Positions 25,351 to 34,363 of a DNA stretch of 64,000 nucleotides are shown here, one piece after another. This stretch comes from an uncultured Muribaculaceae bacterium. GTDB taxonomy: Bacteria; Bacteroidota; Bacteroidia; Bacteroidales; Muribaculaceae. The number at the start of each line of letters is the position of its first letter. The stretch's first letter is position 1. Both the position numbers and the translations under genes were made by a program. The stretch spans positions 39,090 to 103,089 of the forward strand of contig CAKUJD010000008.1 of the NCBI GenBank assembly GCA_934661195.1, given 5' to 3'. Below the pieces are notes generated by a model. The model saw only the letters and a list, made by a program, of their open reading frames with translations. It was not told the origin of the DNA and did not search any database.

Positions 25351-25381
25351 CAAAGGTATAGTATTTTCTTCTAAACGCCAA
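25351..25381 (-). promoter_or_regulatory. Promoter of the AbiE operon
   Basis: On the minus strand TACCTTTG (plus 25351-25358) is the -7 box and TTG (plus 25379-25381) the -33 box, with 20 bases between. The leader to the antitoxin ATG is about 40 bases. The surrounding 60 bases are very AT-rich. Confidence 0.6.
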
Positions 25382-25435
25382 CGTTTTTATTGAATATCCG
25401 TTTTTGAAACGCAATTTTGGCAAACTCGCAATAGG

Positions 25436-26764
25436 TCAGTCTATCAATTTCACCAGCTCACGTTTCATCTCGTTGTCTATCTCCCGGTATCGTGCAAAAG
25501 CACGACTGCCGTCCGTATGTCCCGAAAGAGATGCAACAAGATTTGGATCTTTCACCTTCTTGTATAGGTTGCCGATGAACGTCTTTCTTGCAGTGTGGCT
25601 TGTCGCAATATCGCAGATTGGTTTCTGTATAGGCTCACGAGTCTTGTTGTCAATAACTGTTACCATGCGGTCAATGCCGAGCAGTTTCAGAATTTTCTTG
25701 ATCTGACGGTTGTATATGTTCTGGTTTATCTTCGGCAACAGCCTCGTTTCAAGGTCGGCATATCTGGCAAGAATTGCTTTCGCCTTATCATTGAGCGGTA
25801 CTCGGATGGTGCGTGGCTGGTGGTTCTTTGTCTTTTCAGCAATGTATTCCACAGCACCATCAACGATGTTGGCACGTGTCATCTTTTCAAGGTCTCCCAC
25901 ACGGCAGCCAATGAGACAATGAAACATGAATATGTCACGATATACTTGTGTGGATGGCGTTTCGTTACTGAGGTCGGCATAGTAGACTTTGTCACGCTCT
26001 TCAAGTGTCAGATAGAATGGAGGGCTGTCCAGCACCTTAGGCATCTCAAAGGTGGCGAAAGGGTCGTTTGTCGTGATATTATGCTTCAAACACCAGTTCA
26101 CAACCGTGCGTATTCTTCTGAATATAGTATTGATGGAATTTTCCGTTAGTTGGCGTGGTTTGAAACGCTCCTCTATGTCATCGAAGATTTGAGGGTAATG
26201 CTCATAATATTCAGCCTCGTTTACCAGATATTTATGAAACTCACGCAAGTCATCGGCTGTTATGGCATCAAGTCGCATGGTGTAACCTCGTCTACGCATG
26301 ATTTCCCTTTGGAAACGCTCGAAGTGCTGCAACTTACGTACGTTATGCTCATGATGCCTTATAGATTCCTTTTCCATCGGGTGGTTCTCGGCATACTGCT
26401 GGCATTGGTACACAAGGCTGTATTCGTCACCTTTTCTGCCTTGGCGGATGTTGATGTTAGGATGATGAAACTCCTCAATAACACCTTTTAGCCAACGGCT
26501 GTCCGCTCCATGATAGTATTGTGCAGATATAAGCGCCGTCAAGTCCTGCACGGCTTTGTCGAATGCCGTACGCTTTGCCTCCGCTACAAGAGCCACACGT
26601 GTCTTGTAACCCTGCCGTTCCGCGCTCCAATGATTAGGATTGATGGATAACTCGCTGACAGCCTTGATGTCAGTCTTGCCGTCACGCACACGGAAATAAA
26701 CGTGCGCCTGGTCGGTTATGTTGTTCTTTGCCGAGGTTTCTCGGATGAATGCTGTTACTTTCAT
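25436..26764 (-). CDS. Tyrosine recombinase/integrase, first of a tandem pair
   Basis: 442 residues. The N-terminal arm-binding part (residues 1-100) and SAM-like core-binding part (110-240) are of the Bacteroides phage_int_SAM_5 kind. Catalytic residues are visible: R288 in IGCRVGDL, H390 and R393 in TSHTARKTF, H416 in SGHTDGS, and Y426 in FARYREI. It should catalyse integration or excision of this element. It follows the second integrase gene by 45 bases on the same strand and is very similar to it near the active site, which indicates an old duplication or a two-recombinase element. Confidence 0.88.
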   Translation of the reverse strand: MKVTAFIRETSAKNNITDQAHVYFRVRDGKTDIKAVSELSINPNHWSAERQGYKTRVALVAEAKRTAFDKAVQDLTALISAQYYHGADSRWLKGVIEEFHHPNINIRQGRKGDEYSLVYQCQQYAENHPMEKESIRHHEHNVRKLQHFERFQREIMRRRGYTMRLDAITADDLREFHKYLVNEAEYYEHYPQIFDDIEERFKPRQLTENSINTIFRRIRTVVNWCLKHNITTNDPFATFEMPKVLDSPPFYLTLEERDKVYYADLSNETPSTQVYRDIFMFHCLIGCRVGDLEKMTRANIVDGAVEYIAEKTKNHQPRTIRVPLNDKAKAILARYADLETRLLPKINQNIYNRQIKKILKLLGIDRMVTVIDNKTREPIQKPICDIATSHTARKTFIGNLYKKVKDPNLVASLSGHTDGSRAFARYREIDNEMKRELVKLID

Positions 26765-26809
26765 GCTACTCTATATATAATGATGTATAACTGGTAGATT
26801 GTATAAACG

Positions 26810-28129
26810 TTAGTTGATGAGGTTGACAAGATTTACTTTCGTTTCCTCATCTATCTCTCTGTATCTGGCGAAAGCTCTGCTTCCGTTTACATGTCCTGTC
26901 ATGGAACTCACAAGCTCGGGGTCTTTCACTTTCTTGTATAAGTTGCCGATAAAGTTGCGTCTTGCCATGTGGCTTGTGGCGACATCGCATATTGGCTTTT
27001 GTACTTCCTTCCCTGTGACGGTATCAAGGATTGTTACCATGCGGTTGATGCCACATTCCCGAAGTACGGCACGGATGCCTTCGTTGTATTGGTAAACTTG
27101 CTTTGTCGGCAGAAGTTTTTCCTGCTTGCCCTCGTAGCGTTTCAATATCTCCATTGCCTTTGATGTTAGTGGAACGCTCACGGTCTGCGACCGCTTGCGC
27201 ATGGTCTTGTGTGGAAGATACTGCAATATGTCACCGACTATATTGTCCTTCGTAAAAGAGAACAAATCTCCAACTCTGCAACCAACCATAGACTGGAAGA
27301 TGAACAAGTCACGGTACACCTCTAATTCTGGCTTATTGCTGAGGTCAGCATTATACACCTTGTCACGTTCCTCAATGGTCAGATAGAACGGTGTACCCTG
27401 CACAGCGGCAGGAATGGTGAAGGCATCGCATGAGCGGTTGGTTGTAAATCCCATCTTGATGCACCAATGCCCGACAATGCGCAAATGATGCATGATGGCA
27501 ATAATCAGTGTGCTTGACATCTGCTTGGGAGGGTGCATGCCAAGGTTGAACTGTTCATAAAACTCTGGGTAGTCATTGTAATGAATATATTCGTTTATGA
27601 CATACTCACGAAAATCAATATAGTCTTCGGGGCGGATAGTCTCACAATAGAGCGTGAAGCCTTCCTTTCCCTCTATTTCCCTCTTGTAGGCTTCATAGCG
27701 TTGAAGCTTCTTGATTGTTGGTTTATAAACGAGTGCTGATTTCGGACTCATGGGATGTTCCGTGATATATTGCTCCATTCTCGAAACAACAGTAGTCAAT
27801 GCCTCTGCTGGATTTGAAGTAGGATAGACACATTTATCAATCACATTCTTCATCCATGCAACATCAGCAGTCGCAGAGTTATACTGCTCGCTAAGAGCCG
27901 TTATAATGGTCTGCACCAAAACCTTGACTTTCTTCTGCTCGTCAGATGGTAATTTCTTTGTCCTTCGATAGGAAAGTGCATCATTGTCCCAATAGTTAAG
28001 CATAACCTCAATGTCGGAACGGACTTTGAGGTCAACATCCTTATCTCGGAGTCGAAAACAAAGATTGGCTTTTGTGGGAGCATCCTTTTCCTTGGATTTA
28101 TATTCCTTTGTAGTGATGGTAATCTTCAT
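26810..28129 (-). CDS. Tyrosine recombinase/integrase, second of a tandem pair
   Basis: 439 residues, same layout as its neighbour: SAM-like N-terminal core-binding domain and C-terminal catalytic domain. Catalytic residues: R in VGCRVGDLFSF, H and R in TSHMARRNF, H in TGHVNGS and the nucleophile Y in FARYREI. The two proteins share the motif order and blocks such as FYLTIEERDKVY, VYRDLF and FIGNLYKKVKDP, but diverge in the N-terminal half, so they may recognise different arm sites. It is promoter-proximal of the pair and marks the right end of the mobile element; the end itself should lie between here and 28400. Confidence 0.88.
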   Translation of the reverse strand: MKITITTKEYKSKEKDAPTKANLCFRLRDKDVDLKVRSDIEVMLNYWDNDALSYRRTKKLPSDEQKKVKVLVQTIITALSEQYNSATADVAWMKNVIDKCVYPTSNPAEALTTVVSRMEQYITEHPMSPKSALVYKPTIKKLQRYEAYKREIEGKEGFTLYCETIRPEDYIDFREYVINEYIHYNDYPEFYEQFNLGMHPPKQMSSTLIIAIMHHLRIVGHWCIKMGFTTNRSCDAFTIPAAVQGTPFYLTIEERDKVYNADLSNKPELEVYRDLFIFQSMVGCRVGDLFSFTKDNIVGDILQYLPHKTMRKRSQTVSVPLTSKAMEILKRYEGKQEKLLPTKQVYQYNEGIRAVLRECGINRMVTILDTVTGKEVQKPICDVATSHMARRNFIGNLYKKVKDPELVSSMTGHVNGSRAFARYREIDEETKVNLVNLIN

Positions 28130-28157
28130 ATTTCCTTTGCTTTTTTTATTTCTGCTA

Positions 28158-28165
28158 CAAAGGTA
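28158..28165 (-). promoter_or_regulatory. Promoter -7 box for the integrase pair
   Basis: TACCTTTG on the minus strand (plus CAAAGGTA), 29 bases upstream of the integrase ATG. I could not assign a convincing -33 element. The rest of 28166-28407 is AT-rich, contains no gene, and should include the element's attachment site and the promoter of the plus-strand operon. Confidence 0.45.
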
Positions 28166-28407
28166 ATATCTTTCCCGTGAATGTTCCCACGCATCCCCAA
28201 TAAACTTTGATTCGTTTAAATCTATTTATGATTTGGTTTTTGCAGTTTTTCCCTTATTATCAGTTGTTTGCAGATGCTATCATCAAAATTAATCACGTCG
28301 AATCATTGTTGTTTTAGTGTATACAGTTTCCACGCTTTTTTTATGCCCTGAAAACAAATTAACTTTTTTAATTGCCGAATCTGGAGTACTATAGGCGACA
28401 AAGAATT

Positions 28408-29463
28408 ATGAACGACAACAAGTTTGTAAAAATTTTGACGCTCGCCGGTTTCCTTGCATTTGCTGCCGTGAGTTGCTGGGCTACAGCCGAGTCATTACAC
28501 ATGCTATTGCCAACGTGGCCAAGCGTGTTTTGTTGGGCCATAACTATTGGGTTCTTCTTCATCGCGTCGTTGGGCACTAAAATGATTGCCGACAGTTTGA
28601 ATCAGGACATATATATGGAGAAGCGAGGCGCACATCTTATTATCGGCATAGTGATTGTGCTTGTGTTTTGGCTTCTGTGCAGCATGCCCACGAATACACA
28701 CACATTCTTTTTTCGAAATCTGATAGATGATAAAGTCACAACTGATATTTCTACGACACAAGGATATTTGTCTCAAATTAAAGACAACACTGTGACTGAC
28801 GCAAAAATTCAAGCAAAGTGTGTTGAACTTGAGAACCAAATAGACGCTAAACTTCAATCATTAGAGGCTGAAATAAAGAATCCGCTTAATCCAGGCAATG
28901 GTCCTGAGACTGAAAAGATTCTTGGTGAAATTGCACAGATATTGGGCGTCAGCAAAATCAACAAGCTTTCGGGTGCGGGTAATTCTGTGGCTGAGCGAAA
29001 GACTCTATACCAGGCATATCGGGAGGTTATACTGACACAACTTGACAATAAAAAGATGAACATCATCAAAGAAATGTCGCCTTCCAATAATAATTACAGG
29101 AAAATCGCCTCCAAAGATTGGAAAAACCTTGAACTTACAAAAAAATATATTGATGAAGGGCAATTGTCATTAACAGATGCTGACGACATTAAAACGGTTT
29201 GCAATAATCTGAATCAAGGTTACTCCACAATAAAGACATACCAGCAATTTGTGGATTTCAAGAGCGACAACGACAAAGAAAGTTACACTTGCGACAACCC
29301 AAAAACAAAGGTTGCAAGGCTGCTAAGTGTATACGATGTGTGGATGGACTTTTTAACAGGTCGAGAAGGCGGACTGGCTTTCATCTTTTGGATTATCGTT
29401 TCAATATTGGTTGACGCCGCAGCCTTTATTTTCTTCGACATCGCATTTAAAAAAGACATATAA
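28408..29463 (+). CDS. Multi-pass membrane protein with large non-membrane loop (operon gene 1)
   Basis: 351 residues from the ATG at 28408; a TTG 36 bases earlier is less likely. Three hydrophobic segments lie within the first 95 residues (about 9-25, 37-55, 72-90), and one more close to the C-terminus (about 323-345). Between them is a hydrophilic loop of about 220 residues with strong coiled-coil character, either periplasmic or cytoplasmic. I do not recognise the family. It opens a six-gene operon with a GTPase gene 21 bases behind it. The topology would suit a membrane anchor or sensor for the GTPase, but this is inference. Confidence 0.7.
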   Translation: MNDNKFVKILTLAGFLAFAAVSCWATAESLHMLLPTWPSVFCWAITIGFFFIASLGTKMIADSLNQDIYMEKRGAHLIIGIVIVLVFWLLCSMPTNTHTFFFRNLIDDKVTTDISTTQGYLSQIKDNTVTDAKIQAKCVELENQIDAKLQSLEAEIKNPLNPGNGPETEKILGEIAQILGVSKINKLSGAGNSVAERKTLYQAYREVILTQLDNKKMNIIKEMSPSNNNYRKIASKDWKNLELTKKYIDEGQLSLTDADDIKTVCNNLNQGYSTIKTYQQFVDFKSDNDKESYTCDNPKTKVARLLSVYDVWMDFLTGREGGLAFIFWIIVSILVDAAAFIFFDIAFKKDI

Positions 29464-29484
29464 TAAATTCAACAGAACAATATT

Positions 29485-30495
29485 ATGCCCATTAAAGTTA
29501 ATTCTACAGGAAATTCCCAGGAGGGAAATGAGAAACAGATACCACAACTGGCTATCCCTGCCAAGACGGTGGAAGTGCCCACAGTAGATATGCCATTATT
29601 ACCAACCGACACGGCAGTATTAGAAGATGATGATTTACAAGACACGACATATGAAGCACCTGAATCTGAAGTCCCTGCTGGACTTACTCAGGAAGAACTT
29701 AGGGATCCAAATGCCATTACGGTTGTTATTGCAGACCATAAAACACCGATTGTGGTGCTGTATGGACCGCCTTCATGCGGAAAGACAATGACACTTGTTA
29801 GAATGACCAGATATCTTGCGTCTCAAGGCTATACGGTGATTCCTGAAAAAACGTTTCGGCCATCGTATGATGAAAATTACAAACAATTGTGCGACGATTT
29901 CGGGGGGATGATTAATTCAAATTCAGCGGCCACAAGTACCACCAATATCAGCTTTATGCTTGTGAAGGTGTTGAAAAACGGTAAGCCCATTTGCCAATTA
30001 CTCGAGGCTCCAGGAGAGCATTACTTCTTGCCTGACGAGCCTAATCGCCCATATCCGGCCTACATAAATGCAATTTTCAGCAGTATGAACAGGAAGATTT
30101 GGGCCATTATGCTTGAACCAGATTGGAGCGACTACGAGCCTCGTGCCAACTACGTGACACGTATCAGTCAATTAAAATCACATTACTTAAGCCCGAAAGA
30201 CAAAGTGCTGTTTGTATACAATAAGATAGATCTCACTGCATTTGTTCGTGGCGCGGGAATGGTAAATACAAAAGAGGCCATAAATGATGTGCAAAACCTA
30301 TATCCTAACATTTTTGTTCCATTTAAGAACGAGAATCCAATCACCCGTTTCTTCACAAAATACAACTGTGAATTTGTTCCATTTATGACTGGTAGTTATT
30401 CGCAAACTATGTCAGGAGGTATCACATATACAGAGGGACATTCCATATATGCCCAGAGATTATGGCAAGCGATACTTAAACTTTTAAATGGATGA
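29485..30495 (+). CDS. P-loop GTPase, TRAFAC-like (operon gene 2)
   Basis: 336 residues. An acidic, probably disordered N-terminus of about 75 residues precedes a G domain: G1/Walker A YGPPSCGKTM near 93-102, a G3-like LLEAPGEHYF near 171 (DxxG changed to EAPG), and G4 VYNKID near 245. The switch region is unusual in having FGGMINSNSAATSTTNIS. There is no membrane segment. The C-terminal helix (IYAQRLWQAILKLL) is amphipathic. The G4 NKID argues for guanine nucleotide. Small GTPases encoded beside coiled-coil membrane proteins occur in Bacteroidetes operons of unknown role; I take it as the central switch of this operon. Confidence 0.75.
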   Translation: MPIKVNSTGNSQEGNEKQIPQLAIPAKTVEVPTVDMPLLPTDTAVLEDDDLQDTTYEAPESEVPAGLTQEELRDPNAITVVIADHKTPIVVLYGPPSCGKTMTLVRMTRYLASQGYTVIPEKTFRPSYDENYKQLCDDFGGMINSNSAATSTTNISFMLVKVLKNGKPICQLLEAPGEHYFLPDEPNRPYPAYINAIFSSMNRKIWAIMLEPDWSDYEPRANYVTRISQLKSHYLSPKDKVLFVYNKIDLTAFVRGAGMVNTKEAINDVQNLYPNIFVPFKNENPITRFFTKYNCEFVPFMTGSYSQTMSGGITYTEGHSIYAQRLWQAILKLLNG

Positions 30496-30501
30496 TGACT
30501 T

Positions 30502-32007
30502 ATGGCTTTAAATATTAATCTTTTTGTTCATGGCGTTCCCATGGGGCAAAAAATATGGGCCCCCAAAGGAGAGGAACAGGGGTACTTGTCCTCGTTTTAT
30601 GGGCCAAAATGGACGACTCCTGAAGTTATGAAAGTCGACATTAAGACCTTCAGAGGTGTTACATACTGTTATTACACCTTTGTTAAAGGCCAGAATGTGT
30701 GTGACATAAATGGGCGTGTAGGTTCATACTTGGCAATAACGCTGCGGATGAATGCATTTTATAGTGATGTGCAGAACATATATAACATATTAAAAACCGC
30801 ATACGATAAAATGCTTGTCGGGCTCTGCGTACAGGAGAGCGATTCAACAATTAAGTATCTTGTCCCTGATTTTCAGAGTGTAAACTCAGAATTGAAGGGT
30901 GTTGAGAAGCGCATACTGAATTATATAGGTGACTTTTCTGTAGATAACGATGTCATTGACTTTTCTGAGTTAAACTGCACTTCAAACGGGTCATGCCCAA
31001 ATATTACTCTTGTTGAATGCACGAAGCAAGTGGCAATTGAGAGTGCGAAGAAATACGGCAAGCTCTCTGTCTCTGCATACTTCCTTTCGTCTAGTGCTGC
31101 AAAAATTGTAGCTAAGTACAAAGCGGCAATGGTAGCGACACAGGAAACTGCAAAGCAAAAAATACAACGGCAACAGCAGGACTCCCAAATAGAAATAGCA
31201 TCCATCAGAAATGAGGCTGAAGAAAAGTTGAAGGCTTGTAAGGAAGAGGCAAAGCGACAATTGGATCAGGCTGCAGCCGAGAATCAGAATATGATTAAGC
31301 AACTTAATGAAAAAAACACTAAGTTAGAACAAGACAAGGAAAGTTTAGAGGGGGAAAATAAGAACCTCAAAAATGAGATATCAAATTGGAAGAAAAAGAG
31401 TGAGGGGCAAGAAAGGGAGATTGATAAATTGCGTAAGGCTGGAAAAAAGGCTGGAAATGGCAGAGAACAAACTCCCTGCAAGGTCCATGGCGCAGGGCAG
31501 CAACCTCATAAGACGCCAACACCAATGTCAGAACAATCAACAAACGATCTGGGGCAAAAGGTTTGGGACCCAAACCCTGTAGGACATAATAAGCACAAAT
31601 TCTTCTCAAAAAAAACACTGATTTGCCTAATTGTCGCGGTAGTGATTTCTCTTTTGACCACATTAGTTGCCATTGTCTTTTCCCCTTCAAAGGGTAAAAC
31701 AGTGGGTAAAAAACGGCATAATACTGAAAATGTGACTAAACAAAGGCAACCTAAATGTGAGATTGTTATAACTATGTCTGGAAAGCCTGTAAATGAGGTG
31801 GAATGTGGCAAGTCTGACTACAAGATTGAGTTGAAAGATGAGAATGCAGAAATCCAAGAAGGACAATGGGACGCACCCGCTTTCGAAATTGTTTCGGACA
31901 ATATTATGGCAAAACGTAATTATGCGGGCAGAGTTTGCACAATAGCCTATAAGACTAAAAATGGGCAAATCATAGCTAAAAAAAGTGTAGAAATCAAAGA
32001 AAGCTGA
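30502..32007 (+). CDS. Coiled-coil protein with one transmembrane segment (operon gene 3)
   Basis: 501 residues. Residues 1-170 form a conserved-looking domain (INLFVHGVPMGQKIW, YCYYTFVKGQNV, GSYLAITLRMN) that I have seen in Bacteroidetes proteins next to GTPases, but that has no named function I can vouch for. A long coiled coil runs from about 220 to 320. A single transmembrane helix (LICLIVAVVISLLTTLVAIVF) is near 375-395, followed by a C-terminal domain of about 100 residues that would lie outside the cytoplasm (beta-rich, NVECGKSDYKIEL). So the conserved domain and coiled coil face the cytoplasm. Gap to the GTPase gene is 6 bases. Confidence 0.7.
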   Translation: MALNINLFVHGVPMGQKIWAPKGEEQGYLSSFYGPKWTTPEVMKVDIKTFRGVTYCYYTFVKGQNVCDINGRVGSYLAITLRMNAFYSDVQNIYNILKTAYDKMLVGLCVQESDSTIKYLVPDFQSVNSELKGVEKRILNYIGDFSVDNDVIDFSELNCTSNGSCPNITLVECTKQVAIESAKKYGKLSVSAYFLSSSAAKIVAKYKAAMVATQETAKQKIQRQQQDSQIEIASIRNEAEEKLKACKEEAKRQLDQAAAENQNMIKQLNEKNTKLEQDKESLEGENKNLKNEISNWKKKSEGQEREIDKLRKAGKKAGNGREQTPCKVHGAGQQPHKTPTPMSEQSTNDLGQKVWDPNPVGHNKHKFFSKKTLICLIVAVVISLLTTLVAIVFSPSKGKTVGKKRHNTENVTKQRQPKCEIVITMSGKPVNEVECGKSDYKIELKDENAEIQEGQWDAPAFEIVSDNIMAKRNYAGRVCTIAYKTKNGQIIAKKSVEIKES

Positions 32008-32010
32008 CAG

Positions 32011-32580
32011 ATGAAATCATTCTTAGCACTGACAGTGATTTTGGCAGGCATTTTGTTTTCATCCTGTCAGCATGATAAAAAACAATTGTCGTTCTATGAC
32101 AATGAGAGTATGACAGAAGACACCACTGAGGTCACCGATAGCACTCAGGACAACAACAGTCAAATGGCCTACAACTCTGACGATGAAGTTGCCGTGCCTT
32201 TTGAGGAGCAGGGGGGCGTGAAATTAATAGATGTGACTGTAAACGGGCAGTTCACAGTGAAAATGATACTCGATAGCGGGTGCTCAGGTACGCTCATTTC
32301 TATAGCCGAAGCCAAATATCTTTATGACAAGGGCTGCTTTACCCAAGATGATATTCTGGGCATGACAAAGTCTCAAATTGCAGATGGCAGCATCGTTGAA
32401 AACATGGTCATCAATTTGCGTGAATTAGTGATTGGAGGGCAAATATCATGCACAAACGTAACGGCTACAGTGTCGGCTAACACGCAGGTTCCATTACTGT
32501 TAGGGAATGAGGTGTTAAATCGTGTGCCAGCATACTCCGTAGACAATGAGCATAAATTAATAAAATTCAAATTGCGATAA
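32011..32580 (+). CDS. Retropepsin-like aspartyl protease lipoprotein (operon gene 4)
   Basis: 189 residues. A lipoprotein signal peptide with lipobox LFSSC (C20) would place it on a membrane in the periplasm. After an acidic Asp/Ser/Thr linker the domain VTVNGQFTVKMILDSGCSGTLIS near 75-97 carries the clan AA catalytic D-S-G (DTG in most members) and ends in PLLLGNEVLNRVPAYSVD near 160, the second hallmark block of retropepsin-like bacterial proteases. These work as dimers with one aspartate per subunit. The stop overlaps the next start (TAATG), so the proteins are coupled. Substrate unknown; the exported part of gene 3 or of gene 5 is possible. Confidence 0.8.
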   Translation: MKSFLALTVILAGILFSSCQHDKKQLSFYDNESMTEDTTEVTDSTQDNNSQMAYNSDDEVAVPFEEQGGVKLIDVTVNGQFTVKMILDSGCSGTLISIAEAKYLYDKGCFTQDDILGMTKSQIADGSIVENMVINLRELVIGGQISCTNVTATVSANTQVPLLLGNEVLNRVPAYSVDNEHKLIKFKLR

Positions 32581-33674
32581 TGAACATATCTGTTTGCATT
32601 TTTGGGAATTTCAGGGATGGATATTCGCAATACCCAAACGATTACACCCGGGACACATTTGAGGCTTTTGCAAAAAACGCACAATCCACCACGCAAATAG
32701 CCATTCATAGAGATAATGACTTAATGTACTATGGTTACATTCGCAAAATGGATCATGGCGAATATCTTGGCCTTTGCGTGATAATAAATGGTAAGTACAT
32801 AACCAAATTAGATGGGTTGTTCTCTATTTTTGAACGGGCGATAGAATTTATGTCAAGGAATGGATACCTCATATTCTATGACGATCACGGAGATATTGCC
32901 ACTCTATCTGGGAAACTTCATGAGAATCGAGAAGAAATCGACCAAGTGTCTCAGCACCTTCAAAGGGCCTTTGGCCAGCTTGAGAATGATTCGCAAACCC
33001 TGCCGGCAGTAAATTATGGCGTAGGGAAAAGCTCGATTATGAATTACACTGTTCAAGATGACGCAGTCCAAATAATAAGGTCAAGTTACACTAATGGCTT
33101 TACTTATATATACAAATCCAAAGGGTTTAACACCGCCCAAATGAATAGCTATAAGGGCGTGGTCTCTCGTAAAGAGAAGCAGATAAACGAATTGCGGGAC
33201 GAATGCGACAAACTTAGAAAGGCTGTATCATCCTTAAAACACAAGCAAAGGAACACGACCTGGGTGTCGATTTTGGGTATTGTGGCTGTCATTCTGTTTG
33301 GTGTGATTTATGTGAAAGTAATCAACCCAAGTGAAGTCACAAAAAAAGACATGGGAGAATATGTGTACTATGGCCCAATGCAAAATGGTGAACCCAATGG
33401 TACTGGTGTGGCAATTTACAGCGACAGCGACAAAGATGGCCGACTGTATTATTATGGCAACTTTACGGATGGCAAAAGAATTGACGATGATGCCATTATG
33501 TTCTACAAGGATGGCTCATACTACAAAGGGTCGATGAACGAAGACAAATGGAATAAAGGAATATTCTTTGACGTGGAAAAAGAGCACTTTATTGGCGAAT
33601 TCAAGGATAATACCCCTTGGAATGGAGATTGGTACAAGCACGTAAAAACACAAACATTGGTAAATGGAAAATAA
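32580..33674 (+). CDS. Membrane protein with MORN-like C-terminus (operon gene 5)
   Basis: 364 residues. N-terminal 115 residues form a domain beginning ISVCIFGNFRDGYSQYPNDYT and containing LMYYGYIRKMDHGEYLGLC. A coiled coil (about 195-225) precedes one transmembrane helix (VSILGIVAVILFGVIYV near 232-250). The C-terminal 110 residues contain MORN-type elements (GEPNGTGVAIYSD, YYYGNFTDGKR, YYKGSMNEDKWNKGIFF, FIGEFKDN). The layout, cytoplasmic domain plus coiled coil plus membrane plus exported domain, parallels gene 3. It starts 1 base before the end of the protease gene. Confidence 0.7.
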   Translation: MNISVCIFGNFRDGYSQYPNDYTRDTFEAFAKNAQSTTQIAIHRDNDLMYYGYIRKMDHGEYLGLCVIINGKYITKLDGLFSIFERAIEFMSRNGYLIFYDDHGDIATLSGKLHENREEIDQVSQHLQRAFGQLENDSQTLPAVNYGVGKSSIMNYTVQDDAVQIIRSSYTNGFTYIYKSKGFNTAQMNSYKGVVSRKEKQINELRDECDKLRKAVSSLKHKQRNTTWVSILGIVAVILFGVIYVKVINPSEVTKKDMGEYVYYGPMQNGEPNGTGVAIYSDSDKDGRLYYYGNFTDGKRIDDDAIMFYKDGSYYKGSMNEDKWNKGIFFDVEKEHFIGEFKDNTPWNGDWYKHVKTQTLVNGK

Positions 33675-33677
33675 GTT

Positions 33678-34160
33678 ATGAAACGCATTTTAGTTTTGAT
33701 TTTCACTATGCTTTTGATGGCATGTGTGGTGAATGCCCAACCAAAGCCCAAACGGGATGTTTCTAAAGACAAAAAAACGGCTGTGGCCGAAAGAAAAACG
33801 CATACAAGAAAAAACATTTATGTATCTTCTGTGAGGGGTAAGTGCCGTGGTTTTTCAAGAAAGAGAAATAACGGATTTTCTAATAGGAATAAAACGAACT
33901 ATCTATACGTTAACGGAGAAGCGCAATATTGTTCTGTAGATGCATTGCCGTGTGCAGGCGGGACATTGTATTTCAGAGTGCGTACAGATGGGAAAAATTG
34001 GGCTATTGATCACATCCCTTCTTGGTGTGAGGTTGAAAGCCAGGACTCAGACGGGTTTTACTTAGAATTCAGTGGGACAAATTATGAACGCTCTAATTGG
34101 CTCTCAGTCCAATCCGGCGACAAGTGTGTGGTAATCAATTTATCTCAACTTGGAGAATAG
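33678..34160 (+). CDS. Exported BACON-domain-like protein (operon gene 6)
   Basis: 160 residues. A signal peptide occupies residues 1-21 (VNA-QP looks like the cleavage site; the MAC inside could also act as a weak lipobox). A basic linker of about 50 residues leads to a BACON-like beta-sandwich from about 75: LYVNGEAQYCSVDALPCAGG, FRVRTDGKNWAID, IPSWCEVES, and YERSNWLSVQSG. BACON domains in Bacteroidetes bind glycans or mucin or act as scaffolds. Last gene of the six-gene operon, 3 bases after the MORN protein. Probably acts in the periplasm or at the surface. Confidence 0.7.
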   Translation: MKRILVLIFTMLLMACVVNAQPKPKRDVSKDKKTAVAERKTHTRKNIYVSSVRGKCRGFSRKRNNGFSNRNKTNYLYVNGEAQYCSVDALPCAGGTLYFRVRTDGKNWAIDHIPSWCEVESQDSDGFYLEFSGTNYERSNWLSVQSGDKCVVINLSQLGE

Positions 34161-34316
34161 CATTGTCTCAGAACTAATTGCAAGGCGACATCCGGCATAT
34201 GATATAAATCAGGCGCCATAATAAGCACAAAGATAAAAATGCGTATACTCTGTGGCCTCATCACTTGAGATATCCTAAATCTGTGCAAGAGGCAGGGTGG
34301 TGAGTGGAATTTTGAG

Positions 34317-34324
34317 TATCTTTG
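34317..34324 (+). promoter_or_regulatory. Promoter -7 box before the DUF3256-xseA-xseB genes
   Basis: TATCTTTG, a perfect -7 element, 40 bases upstream of the ATG at 34364. A -33 box is not obvious. Composition changes from AT-rich to GC-rich at this point, so it marks the return to core genome. Confidence 0.5.
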
Positions 34325-34363
34325 CAGTGGGCGGCAGGGTGCTGCCTGGTAATTTTTACTGCA

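Noticed and set aside
25436..28129. Integrase pair as one gene broken by a frameshift
   Set aside because: Each reading frame has its own full catalytic set and start; they are complete paralogues in tandem.
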